DNA of 64,000 nucleotides. Origin: Azadirachta indica (Eukaryota > Streptophyta > Magnoliopsida > Sapindales > Meliaceae). Of the stretch, positions 36,268 to 48,087 are shown one piece after another. The stretch is taken from the NCBI GenBank assembly GCA_022749755.1, contig CM040444.1, positions 15,028,274-15,092,273 on the forward strand. The letters run 5' to 3'. How positions within the stretch are numbered: position 1 is the stretch's first letter; each line of letters begins with the position of its first letter. The translations under genes and the position numbers were made by a program. Below the pieces are notes generated by a model that was not told the origin of the DNA, did no database searches, and saw only the letters and a list, made by a program, of their open reading frames with translations.

Positions 36268-37374
36268 CTATGGTTATAAGATTTTGCAGTCAAGTCTGTT
36301 AAGGCATTGAATTCGAAGCACATTAAAGTGATTTTATGTTTTTCTTTGAACGAAGAGGCTAATCGTCGACATTTCTCTCCTCTTTAATGCAACTGAAACC
36401 ACCATTTAAGTTGAAAAAAATATTAAAAAAATACTTCAAAACACGAGCAAGACAATCGTACTTGCATATATATTCTTCTCACATTCTCTTAACCACCAAC
36501 TCTTCAAAAGAAAAAGTCAAGAAACATAGCGTACATTGTGGTATGCACGACCCTTGATACATATCACTTGATTCAGTTGAAGCAATATTTTATAATATAT
36601 TGCTTAAATGGCTAGCTAGGGATTGTGCATGTACCATACATTATACATTCTTATAATTTTTAAAAATTTTTTATTTTAATTTATAATTGTTTATTGAAAT
36701 TTTCATCTCTTTTATCATAAATGAAAAAAAAATTGATATTAAGAAGATTGTTCAATATAATATATGTACCATACAAAGAATAATATATTGAATATTGTAT
36801 GATTACATCTGTTTTCATAGCAGAAAATATAAACACGTCGTATAAAAGAATTGAAGGATAATTTATAATTTAAAATTTGTAAGATAAATTGTAAAATCTT
36901 AGAACTTGAAATATGTAACACGAAAATTGAATATGCAATACTAAAATTTGATAATGCTACGCATATACAATTCCATGTTCTTAACTTTTAATTTAGACTG
37001 GTCGATAATAGACCCATTGATAAAAGATTGATCACGTCATATTACATGTTTATGTAATTTTTAACGCTAAACTTAGATTAAAAAATTAAAAATATTTAAT
37101 ACAAATTTAGTATTAATTCATGCACACGTAGTGAGTCCGATCCTATTCTCAAAGCATATTAATATTAAATATCCATCTTATAAGTTGTAATGCCTCTGCT
37201 TACTGCTCAGTTCACAAATGCAAGCAATAAAATTATATCAACAAACTTATTCCTAATTACATTATATATATATATATATATATTATTCCAACAACAGAAG
37301 GCTAATGTATTACAACTCCTATTTCCCCATACACAGTTCATGTTAGGCAACAAAAACAAGCAAAATTCAGAAAC

Positions 37375-37409
<35 letters not shown>

Positions 37410-37455
37410 GTTATGTTCTCTCCAAAACTAGAGGATGCGTAATAAGTATATTGAT
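36268..37455. other. Remainder of the REM-g upstream flank and start of the REM-h unit
   Basis: 36268-36640 continues the REM-g promoter side and aligns with 39125-39440 and 41430-41660. From about 36660 the sequence aligns with 39450 onward (the shared segment cttttatcataaatgaaaaa), so the tandem unit boundary lies near here. TA microsatellites occur at 37264-37280 and 37377-37400. Confidence 0.6.
36365..36394. promoter_or_regulatory. Conserved upstream block of the g/h/i triplication (REM-g copy)
   Basis: The block runs gtcgac, pyrimidine-rich tract, ctctttaatgcaact. Copies lie at 39206-39237 (REM-h) and 41530-41565 (REM-i). In all three it is about 400 bp upstream of the ATG once the two insertions in REM-g are discounted. 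Its role is unknown and it may be conserved only because the duplication is recent. Confidence 0.35.
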
Positions 37456-38792
37456 TTACTCTATAGTTGCATGGAATACTGAAACTTTAAGAAGCACATC
37501 TTCCCTCCTGATTAGCTCAAACACACAGATATCTCCTTCACGTATACCGTTGATTACAGAAAATTCATTCCATCTTTTGGTCAAATAGAAACCAGCTGAT
37601 CCACCGGATCTCCAATAAATTTTCATAGGCCATTCTCTTCCACAAGAATCCTGCAATCTGGCACATTGGATTGATCTACTCACATATTTGTTAGCAAATG
37701 CTGCAGGGGCATACTGCACAAGGAAGAAAATTAAAAGAAAAGCAGAAATCAGCTCTATGTGTGTGCATGAAACACTTAAAAGCAAATCCTGAAACCTTCA
37801 CAATGATCAGTTTCAGGTTGTATTTAATTAGATTAAAGCTCACCAGAGAGTAATAATTTGGCTTGGCTGGCCGCACGATAGCCATGAATGATGGATTTTT
37901 TGGCTTGACGAATCTAGCTATTTCGATAAATCTCTCTCTTTCTTCTGTTGAAAAAAGATAATGCCTTTCAGTGATACAAATTCCCTTGTCTTGAAGTAAA
38001 GCCACCAAATCATCTTCATCATTCACACCATCCGGTTCATCCATTTCCTCCACCTCTTCCATTTTACACTTTTTGCTTTGTGGTACTTTCTTTTTCACAG
38101 GGCTAGTTCGTTTCTTGTTTGCAGTTGCGGAACCCAGAACCTGAACAGAGTTTTCATTTTTTATTTCATCCTGTTCTCCTGAGTTCTCTTTGTCATTATG
38201 GGTAGATGGATAGTCAATCTCACAAGCAGTAGTGTCAAAAATAAGAACATCGAAGGTTGAATGCTTGAGATATTCAAAAACCACAAAGTGTCCAAAACAA
38301 ATTGAATGATACATAACAAAAGCATTCCAATTTTCATGGAACCAAATCTTCCTCCCATCTTTTTTCAACCCAACTCGCCAAACACGACCATTAGAAACTC
38401 TGAGCTTGGCAACAGCTGAAAGTTCATCCCCAAATTTCCTCACAAACTTTTCCGGAATCATCTGCAACAACACCAATAAAAGAAAAGAAAATGAAATGGG
38501 AAACAACCATATATATATTTCATATCAACTAAACCCTTCCATAACACCTGCAATTACAAATTAGTACTCACAGATGACAAAATATAACATCAGCATATTG
38601 AATACTAGCACAACCCACTATTAACATCCAAAATCATAAAAACCCGAGATTTATTTTCTCTTTCTTTGACCAAAAATGTTGGCAAAATGAGAAAATAAAG
38701 TAAAAAAGAATTACCAGCTTCTTGTCTTCAAGGGTGCTTTGAAGGATAACCTTGAAGAAATGTGAGGACGAGTGTCCCAAAGGCTTCGACAT
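37456..38792 (-). CDS. REM-h: B3 domain protein, two B3 domains
   Basis: A predicted nuclear DNA-binding protein of 317 aa. Exons: 38715-38792 (26 codons), 37844-38461 (206), 37456-37713 (85 plus stop). All phase 0, GT-AG. B3-1 covers about residues 10-106 (SHFFKVILQSTLEDKKL, MIPEKFVRKFGDEL, GRKIWFHENW, ACEIDYP). The linker has a basic patch KKRTSPVKKK (likely nuclear localisation) followed by an acidic run (MDEPDGVNDEDD). B3-2 covers about residues 213-313 (NPSFMAIVRPA, YAPAAFANKYV, GFYLTKRWNEF, GDICVFELIRRED). This is the intact middle copy of the triplication and the best reference for reading the lesions in REM-g. Confidence 0.86.
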
Positions 38793-39834
38793 GGTTGAGA
38801 TATTGTGCTCTTCCTAGTGGAAGCCTAAGCCTAGTTTGTTGAGTTTCAAGGAGAATCAGATGGTCGATTGGCTTTGTTCTCAGCTTCAGAACCCTTCTGC
38901 TTTAGTATTTCATTTTGATATGATAACCCCAAGGGATGACACCGTGTTGGATAAAATTGAGGTGTTAATGCTGCACGATCCTTCATGTTCTTGACTTTTA
39001 GTTCAGATGGACCGGCCGATTGATACCCGTTACAGGTTTTTATATATAATATAAAGTTTGGAATGCTACAATTAAATTGAAAATTTTAAACCATTGCGAG
39101 GGCTGACGGTTTTCACTGAAAATCTATGGTTACAAAATTTCGCATTCAATTCTGTTTACTCCATCCTGTCAGTCCACTGCACATTGAAATTCGAAGAGCC
39201 TAATTGTCGACGTTTCTCTCTTCTCTTTAATGCAACTTCAGTGATATTCGTCTGACGCACAGAAAACCTTCATTTAAGTTGAAAAAAAATTTAAAATAAT
39301 ACTTAAAAACACGAGCAAGACTATCGTACTTGCAGATATATTCTTCTCATATTCTCCTAACCACCAACTATTCAACAAAAGAGTTACGCAAAAGTCATGA
39401 AACACAGCCCGTAAATGGCTGGGGCTATCGTGCTTGTATCGTGCATAATACATTCTCATAATTTTTCAACTTTTTTTTATTCTAATTTATAATTATTTAT
39501 TCAAATTTTCATCTCTTTTATCATAAATGAAAAAAAAAATTGAGATATTAAGAAGATCGTGCAACGTATTATATGTACATAAAGAGAGAATAAAAGATTA
39601 CAACACAACAGTTAAAAGAAATTAACATGTACAATATACAGTGATATATAGGTGCAGTAGCATAATCCTAAATGAAACTAGTAGCTTCTGCTTAGTTCCC
39701 AAATGCAACATAAAACTATATCAACAAACTTCTTACATTCTTAATATTCCACAACAAAAAGCTAATAATACATTACAACTTGTATATATTTATAAGCAAC
39801 AAAAAGTACAAAAAATACTTTAGATTAATTTAGT
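38793..39834. other. REM-h upstream flank and start of the REM-i unit
   Basis: Collinear with the REM-g and REM-i flanks, without the insertions seen in REM-g. It contains the conserved upstream block at 39206-39237. No gene. Confidence 0.55.
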
Positions 39835-41130
39835 TTATAGTTGATGAAATACTGAAACTTTCAGAAGAACATTTTCCCTTCTGATTAACTCAAAAATACA
39901 GATATCTCCTGCTTGTATATTGTTGTTTTTTGAGAATTCACCCCATCCTTTTCTTAAATGAAAACCATCCGAGTTACTGGATTTCCTATGAATTTTGATC
40001 AGCCGTTCCCTGCCACAAGCATTCTGCAATTTGACAAATTGTACTGATCTATTCACATATTTACCAAATGCTGCAGGGGCATACTGCTCAATAGATAAAA
40101 AGGGAAAAAAACATTTCAGTTAGAAGCGTGCATGAAAGAAAGAATAATCCAGAAACCTTCACAATCACATTGTATTTACATTAGAGCTCACCACACGGTT
40201 ATAATTTCGACTGTTTGACCCCAGGATAATCATGAATGAGGGATGTTTTGGCTTGACCAATCTAGCGATTTCGATAGCTCTCTCTCTTTCTTCTGATGAA
40301 CAAAGATAATGCCTTCCAGTGATACAAATTCCCTTCTCTTCAAGTAGAGCCACCAATTCATCATCATCATCATTCACCCCATTTAATTCATCCATTTCCT
40401 CCGTCTCTTCCATTTTACACTCCTTGCCTTCTGGCTCTCTCTTTTTCACAGGGCTAATTGGTCTCTTGTGTGTAGCTGTCGAATCCAGTATCTCAACAGA
40501 TTTTTCATTTTCCATTTCATCTTGTTGTGCTGAGTTCTGTTTGTCATTTTGGTTAGATGGATAGTCAATTTGGCAAGCAGTGGTGTCAAAAATAAGAACA
40601 TGAAAAGTTGAATTCTTGACATATTTAAAAACCAGGAAGTATCCAAAACCAATTGAATGATATTTAACAAACTCATCCCAATTTTCATGGAACCAAATCT
40701 TTCTCCCATCTTTTTTCAACCCAACTCGCCAAACACAACCATTTGGAACGCTGAGTGTAGCAACAGCTGAAAGTTCACCCCCGAATTTCTTTACAAACTT
40801 TGCCGGAATCCTCTGCAACAATACCAAAAACAGAAAAGAAAATGAATTGAAAAACAACCAAATATCATATCAACTAAACCCTTCCATAACACCCGCTAGA
40901 AATTTGGCTCTCACAGATGACAAAATATAACAGCAGGGTATTGAACACTACCTCTACCCATTATTAACATCCAAAAGCAAAAGTACACCCAAGATTTCTT
41001 TTCTCTTTCTTTAACCAAAAATTTCCGCAAAATAAGAAATAAAGTAAATTACCAGCTTCTTGTCTTCAAGGGTGCTTGAAAGGATAACCTTGAAGAAATG
41101 TGAGGAGGTGTGTACCAAAGGATTTGACAT
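39835..41130 (-). CDS. REM-i: B3 domain protein, two B3 domains
   Basis: A predicted protein of 315 aa. Exons: 41053-41130 (26 codons), 40192-40812 (207), 39835-40083 (82 plus stop). All phase 0, GT-AG. B3-1: SHFFKVILSSTLEDKKL, RIPAKFVKKFGGEL, GRKIWFHENW, ACQIDYP. The linker carries the basic KRPISPVKKREPEGKECK and an acidic NGVNDDDDE. B3-2 starts YAPAAFGKYV, one residue shorter than REM-g/h (GK for ANK), and ends SVFHQL. It is the most diverged of the three copies but has no disabling change. Its upstream flank from 41131 aligns with those of REM-g and REM-h to about 41660. Confidence 0.85.
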
Positions 41131-42426
41131 GATTGATTGTGCTTTCCTGGTCGACGCCTAAGCTGGTTTATTGAGTTTCAGCAGAGAATCAGGTGGTAGA
41201 CGCTTCGAAACTAATCTGCTTCCCCATTTGAATTTCGTGTACCCGGAAGGGATAACACTGTGTTGGATAAACCTGTGTTAATGATACACGATCTTCCATG
41301 TTCTGTGACTTTCAGTTCAGACTGATAAGCGTGCAATGTTACAGGCTTTTATAGAAAATTTGAAGTTCTCGATACTAAATTTCAATTGGAAAATTATGAC
41401 CTATTTTGACGGCTGACGTTATGACTGAGAATCTGTGGTAAGATTTTGCAGTCAGTCCACTGCACAGTGTAATTCGAAGCCCATTAAAGCGTTTTTATGC
41501 TTGACTTTCTGCGAGGAGCCAAATTGTATGTCGACGTTCCTCTCTCTCTTCTCTTTAATGCAACTTCAGTAATTTTCATCTCACGTCACAAAATCAGAAA
41601 CCATTTAAGTAGAAAAAAATTTAAAACAACACTTCAAAACGTGAGCAAGACTTCTCTTTCAGTTTATTTGATAAACTTTTAATTAATTGAAGTCTCGAGG
41701 AAGGTAATTTAGTGGTATATACTTATAAATTTTTGTCAGCTCAGATAGGTTTTGCCCAAATTAATAAACTTTTTCACAAAAAAAAGGAGGGTATAAGTTG
41801 GAGCTTATAAATAGAGTTCTTCCCACAATTAACAGGACTTTCTTTTTATTAAATATGAGACTCATTTCATATGTAATATGTGAAAATTTTTGTATAAATT
41901 ACACTTATATATCAAAACTTTTGATAGAGTTTTAGTTGTAATATTAGTCAACATTGTAATTCAAAAAATAAAGTACAATAAACTTATTGAAAAAAAAATT
42001 TTTTAAAAGAAATTATAACACTTATATTGGATTGAAATTATAAACTTTTGTCAAATAAGCTAGTTTCAATTGTGGGTTGTTGTACAACCATATGCACGGT
42101 ATATTTTTTTTATTATTATCTTCGACTATTTCTTTGTATTTTTTAGTATTTCTTATTCGTTTCCTTATAATCTCTAATATATAAAAGATACAGCAAAAAA
42201 TTAAAAAAATAAAAATAAAGGAAAAAAATTACAACAAAGTATTGAAAAAAGTGAAAAAAAAAAGGGTGGTACATTGTAGCCCCACCCCTTCTTTGTGTAT
42301 TAGTTGAAATCGTTTGTCAGAACATCTGCAGGTCCTACAAATATTGCAATCGAATGCAACAAAAATGATGATAAGAACTTAAACATTCAAGTTCGTTTCC
42401 TATTCTCACCCCTCCTAACCCAATTC
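41131..42426. other. REM-i upstream flank, then unexplained AT-rich DNA
   Basis: 41131-41660 is the third copy of the upstream flank, with the conserved block at 41530-41565. 41690-42426 matches neither the other units nor the missing part of the gypsy 5' LTR. It contains a TATA-like cttataaatagag near 41807 but no open frame. Confidence 0.5.
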
Positions 42427-43242
42427 ATATTTTCTTATCAACATTTTCTTAGGTGGCTACAAATTTATTTTCTTCACACTCTAGTTTTAAAATTTATTAA
42501 TAGTTGTATTTTTTCATATAAATCATTGAATGCATTACATATTTGAATATGTGAAATAAATGTTACCGAATTTATTGTACATGAAAAGTCATATTTAGTA
42601 ATTAATGTTTGGCTCATTATCTATAGCAACTGTTTCTATTATTGTTATCGACTAACTGAGTTACTGTTTGTGCACTTATTGAATATTAATGACCGAATTT
42701 TCGGAGTACAAATGTACTGAATTGTTATAAATGAGATACCAAAGTACTGGTAATACTATAAGATATGAGTTAAATATATTACTAAATGTACTAGTGGTTT
42801 ATTAAATGTGATATTCATGCTTACGTATTATTGAATATTTCTATTAAAGTAAGAATTTGTTTATCTAGTTACAATATTATTGTTTTTAAAATTAATATTT
42901 TATGATTGTGTTCTCTGCTATTTGTTTATAATTTTATGTATAAATTTACTTACTGAGTAAGCAGCTCACCCCTCGTTATTACTATTTTGCAGATTAAAGT
43001 ATAAATAAAGGATTGGTAAAGATTTAGAGTTTGACTATTTTGAAGATTGGAATGTTTGTTATAAGAAATATTTAACTTTGAACCTTTAATTTAGCTTAAG
43101 TTGTTAATAAAAATTTATTATATTTTGAGATTTTATATTGTATTTGGAGGTTTTATTGTATCTGTAATACTAAATTTGATATATTTAAAGTTAAGTTGCA
43201 CCATAAATTTTGTTTTGTTGAGATAAAATTTAGAATATTATA
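42427..43242 (+). repeat. 5' LTR fragment of the gypsy element
   Basis: It aligns with 48806-49624, beginning atattttcttatcaacatt. Upstream of 42427 the similarity stops abruptly. Many substitutions separate the two copies, so the insertion is old. Confidence 0.85.
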
Positions 43243-43245
43243 ATG

Positions 43246-43257
43246 TGCTATCAGAGC
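43246..43257 (+). other. Primer-binding site, initiator-Met tRNA type, one mismatch
   Basis: TGCTATCAGAGC lies 3 bases after the 5' LTR. The standard form is TGGTATCAGAGC. Confidence 0.8.
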
Positions 43258-43543
43258 TTAGGTAATGATTGTGTAGACCTTAATAGTTAAGAATTAGTAG
43301 TATAGTAATGACATCAATAGTGAAATGAAGGTTTTATAGGTAATTGATTGATTAATTCACATGCTTTAACAAAAATATTATGATTTACTAGATAAGGTAT
43401 AGATATTAAATAATATTAAATTGCTTAGTTTTGAGGGTTTTAGTTCTCTTATTGTTTAAAATTTATATGTTTTATTTTGCATTATTGGTTGAGGGAAATG
43501 TTTTTTTTCTTTCTAAAATTTAAAATTGGCTACAATAGATAGA

Positions 43544-45181
43544 ATGGCGCGAACCAGTAGAGCTAATACCGGAGGAGCTACACAAAGCGTGACTGATGAT
43601 GCTCTAGCTCAAGGCACTACTACGACCGCTAACCCCACTCTTCACGAACTTGTTTAAGAAGCCAACCCTATAGTATGAATGATGGCTACAATTGTGGAGC
43701 AACAAAGTATCCTAGTACAACAATTACTCGAAAACCGAGCCACACCTCAGAGTAATAGGAATGTTGAGGAACAAAATAATGCCATGGTAACATTGGAACC
43801 ATTCAAGAAATTAGGACCACCAGTATTCCATGGAACTACTGACCCTATGCTTGCTGATGCATGACTAAAGCAGATGGAGAAAATATTCACAGCCCTTGGT
43901 TGCAATAATGACCAAAAGGTAGTATTTGCCTTCTTTGTACTTCAAGGCAATACAGATCATTAGTGGGAAGTGACGGCTTGCCTACTAAGAGTTCAACAAG
44001 ATGCAATTACTTGGGAGAGGTTTGTGGAGGCTTTCTTAAGGAAATATTTTCCTGAGGATGTTCATGATCAAATAGAGATTGATTTCCTCAAGTTGATGCA
44101 AGGAAACAAGTCTGTGGCAGAGTATAAAGAGCAATTTACTGCATTATCACGGTTTGCTCCTTTGCAAGTAGCCAATGAGTGCAGTAAGTGTAGACATTTC
44201 TTAGAAGGGCTATGTCTAGCCATCAAATCTCGCTTGTCAGTCTTGAAGCTGCCTGTGTATACTGATGTGGTAGACAGAGCTATTATCGCGAAAAAGGATT
44301 TAAATGAATCTCAAGTCAAACAAGATCAACGGAACAAGCAGAATCGTTATGGTTTGTCTCAGGGTAGAGGTACCAACAAGCAAGGTAGTCAAATCCAGAA
44401 AGATTATAGTGGTGATAACAAGAATGGGCAGAAGAACACAACTGGTTCTCAGAAGGATATTTCCCCTTACCTGCGCTGTGGCAATAAGCACAATGGTGAA
44501 TGTTATCTAATCACGGGGGAATGTTTTCACTGCGGACAGATTGGTTACAAGATTAAAGATTGTCCAAAGAGGCATGCTGGTGCTACTAGCAATTAAGGAG
44601 AAAAATGTTAGAGAAAAAAGTTAAGGGTGGAAGGACGAGTTTTTGCAATGACTAAACAAGATGTTGAAGCATCTAATGATGTTATACAAGGTACACTATC
44701 TTTGTTTTCTAAAGTTATTAGAGTGTTATTTGATTCTAGGGCTACACATTCTTTTATATCGTGTGCATTTGCACATTATGCTGATAGATCTAATGAACCA
44801 TTAGAGTATTGTTTATCAATTACTAATCTCATAGGTGATAATGTGATAGTAAATCGGGTATATAAATCTTGTGTGCTTTACTTGGGTGATAGAGAATTCT
44901 TAGTGGATCTTCTACCATTAAAGATGCATGAATTTGAAGTTATTTTAGGAATGAACTGGTTGGCTGCTTATCATGCTAATATTGACTGTTATACTAAAGA
45001 AATTGTGTTTAATATACCTAGGGAATTAGAGTTTCATTTTCGGGGAAAGAATACCAGTAATAATATTTTCATATCAGCATTTAAAGCTAGAAAAAAGATA
45101 ACAAAAGGGTTTGATGCATTTCTAGCTAATGTGATTATTGATCAAGACCATGGAAATTGTTTTAAAATATTTCTATGGTAA
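43544..45181 (+). pseudogene. gypsy gag and protease remnant
   Basis: One frame from the ATG at 43544 to 45181, broken by stops, including the ends of the open segments at 43864 and 44596. The retrotransposon gag domain (DAITWERFVEAFLRKYFPE) is at about 44000-44060. A CCHC knuckle (CFHCGQIGYKIKDC) is at about 44525-44560. The protease segment 44627-45181 has the active site as DSRATHSF, where the family has DSGATHSF; the Gly to Arg change alone should inactivate it. The motif VILGMNWL follows. Confidence 0.85.
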
Positions 45182-48020
45182 AAGAATTTTCTGATGGGTT
45201 TCTTGAGGAGTTGCCTGGGATACCCCCGATCGAGAAATTGAGTTCGCAATTGACCTAATTCCTGGTACTACACCAATTTCTAAGACAGCTTATCAGATGA
45301 CACCAATTGAGTTGAAAGAACTGAAGATTCAATTACAAGATCTACTAGATAAGGGCTTTATTCGTCCTAGTATATCTCCTTGAGGTGCTCTAGTGTTGTT
45401 TGTGAAGAAGAAAGATGGCTCTATGCGGTTATGTATTGACTATCGGCAACTGAATTTAGTCACAATCAAGAATAAGTATCATCTTCCTCAAATTGATGAC
45501 CCTTTTGACCAATTGTAAGGTGCAATAGTTTTCTCTAAAATTGACCTATGGTTTGTATATCATCAATTGAAGATCAAGAAAGAAGATATGCCTAAAACAG
45601 CTTTTCGCACGCGATATAGACATTATGAATTTATAGTCATGCTGTTTGAGTTGACTAATGCACTTGCAACATTCATGGATTTAATGAATCGAGTCTTTTA
45701 ACCTTATTTGGCCAATTTGTTATTGTATTTATTGATGACATAAGTTTATTCTAAGAGTAGGGAGGAGCATGAGAAGCATTTGAGAGTTGTTCTTCAAACC
45801 CTTTGAAAGAATAAGCTCTACGCAAAGTTTAAAAAATATCAATTGTGGCTTAATCAAGTAGTATTTTGGGGGCATATGGTTTCTAAAAATGGAATTGCTG
45901 TTGATCCTGTCACGGTCGAAGTAGTAGTTAACTGGCCAAGACCTACTAATGTTATAGAGGTAAGAAGTTTTCTTGGCCTAACTGGCTATTACCGACGATT
46001 TATATGGAAATTTTTCAATTTGTCAGTTCGTTTGACTCAATTAACGAGAAAGAATGCAAAGTTTGAGTGGAGTAAGGAATGTGAGAAGAGTTTTCAGGAG
46101 TTGAAGAACAAATTAATTTCTGCCCCAGTTTTGACTCTTTCTGGTGATAATGGGTATATAATTTATAGCGATGCTTCTAGGAAGGAATTGGGTTGTGTGC
46201 TAATACAGCATGGTAAAGTAGTAGCTTACGCCTTTAGACAATTAAAGAGTTATGAAAAGAATTACCCGACACATGATTTGGAGTTAGCAACGGTGGTTTT
46301 TGCTTTAAAGATCTGGAGACACTATCTCTATGAAAAAACTTGTGAAATCTACACCGACCATAAGAGTTTGAAATATCTATTCACTCAGAAGGAATTGAAT
46401 TTAAGGCAACGGAGATGGCTAGAGCTAGTAAAAGATTACAATTGTACAATTAATTATCATCCTGGCAAGGCAAACGAGGTAGCAGATACACTTAGTAGGA
46501 AGTCTTCAGGGAGTATAGCATGTCTGACTACTACCCAATCACTTATACTTAAGGATCTAAGGAAGTTGAATATTGAAGTTATGAAACATGGAGAAGCTGG
46601 TCTTTTAGCTTATTTGAGAGTTCAACCAACTTTGATTGACAATATTAAAGCAGCTCAGAAGGATGATCCACAACTTATCAAAATTAGCGACATGATAAAA
46701 AAAAGGCAGTCAATCAAAGTTTAGGCTAGATGATCATGGTATCTTGTAGTTAGGGAGAAGACTGTGTATACCAGCTGATAAAGAATTAAAGAAAGAAGTT
46801 ATGAAAGAAGTTAATGATTCAATATTTTCTGTACATCCAGGTAGTACTAAGATGTATAGAGATTTGAGAAATAACTTTTGGTGAAGGAATATAAAGAATG
46901 ATATTGCTAAGTTTGTATCAAGGTGTTTGGTTTACCAGCAAGTGAAGATTGAACACCAGCGACCTGGAGGACTTTTACAATCACTTCCTATTCCAGAATG
47001 GAAGTGGGAACATATCACCATGGATTTCATTTCAAGGTTACCTCATTCAAGAAGAAATTGTGATTCTATATGGGTCATTATTGATTGCTTAACTAAGTCG
47101 ACGCACTTCTTGGCAATTAAGAGTATTGATAGGTTTAGGCATTTAGCTAAACTTTTTATAAAGAAGATAGTGAGATTACATGGTGTTTCAGTAACTATTA
47201 TTTCTGATAGGGACTCACGATTCATGCCTAACTTTTGGGCTAGCTTGCACAAGGAATTTGGGACAAGATTAAAGTTTAGCACATCTTTTAATCTGCAGAC
47301 TAATGGTCAATCAGAAAGAATAATCCAGACTTTTGAAGATATGTTGAGAGCTTGTGTGTTGGATCTATGAGGCAATTGGGAAAAACATTTGACATTGATT
47401 GAGTTTGCCTACAATAATAGTTTTCATTCTAGTATTGGCATGGCATTGTAGGTCGCCTATTTGTTGGGATGAGGTTGGCGAAAGAAGACTATTAGGACCA
47501 GAGATTGTTCAAGTCACTGTTGAGAAAATTAGGCTAATTAGAGAATGTCTTCGCACAGCACAGAGTAGACAAAAAAGTTATGCTGATAATCGTAGGCGAG
47601 ACTTAGAATTTCAAGTTGAAGATTATGTTTTCTTGAGGTGTTACCATGGGAAGGAGTTTTTTGTTTTGGTAAAAAAGGGGAAGCTCAGCCCGAGGTTTAT
47701 TAGACCTTTTGAGGTCTTGGAGAGAATTGGTACTGTACCTTATCGTGTAGCTTTACCGCCTCGCTTATCCAAACTCTATAATGTATTTCATGTGTTAATT
47801 TTGAGGAAATACATAGCTAATCCCTCTCATATCTTGGATTATCAGCCACTTTAAATTTCAAAAGATATAACATACGAGGAGCTACCAGTGAAAATCGTTG
47901 ACATAAAAGAGCAAGTGTTGAGGACGAAAGTTATTCCATTAGTTAAAGTTCGTTGGAGAAATCACTCGATAGAGGAAGCTATATGGGAGAAGGAGATCGA
48001 GATAAAAGAGAAGTACCCCT
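45182..48020 (+). pseudogene. gypsy pol remnant: RT, RNase H, integrase, chromodomain
   Basis: RT lies in about 45230-45840 with several stops, and the region of the catalytic FIDD box (about 45720-45750) has changed frame. The RNase H part (45843-46724) is open, with [35 protein letters not shown] and [15 protein letters not shown]. Integrase (46927-47370) keeps SDRDSRF and TNGQSERI. The segment 47399-47854 carries LSPRFIRPFEVLERIG, the GPF/Y-like module. The chromodomain-like tail ends at about 48020. Three frames are needed to read it, so it is non-functional. Confidence 0.85.
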
Positions 48021-48072
48021 AACTTTGTGATGATTAAGGTACGTATTAATATTTCAAGTACGAAATTTCTTT

Positions 48073-48087
48073 AAGTGGGGGAGAATT
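48073..48087 (+). other. Polypurine tract of the gypsy element
   Basis: The run aagtgggggagaatt lies immediately before the 3' LTR. Confidence 0.8.

Noticed and set aside
36001..37400. CRISPR-like or satellite array suggested by short repeats
   Set aside because: The repeats are simple microsatellites (TTTTG and TA) without spacers; CRISPR is not expected in a plant nuclear genome.
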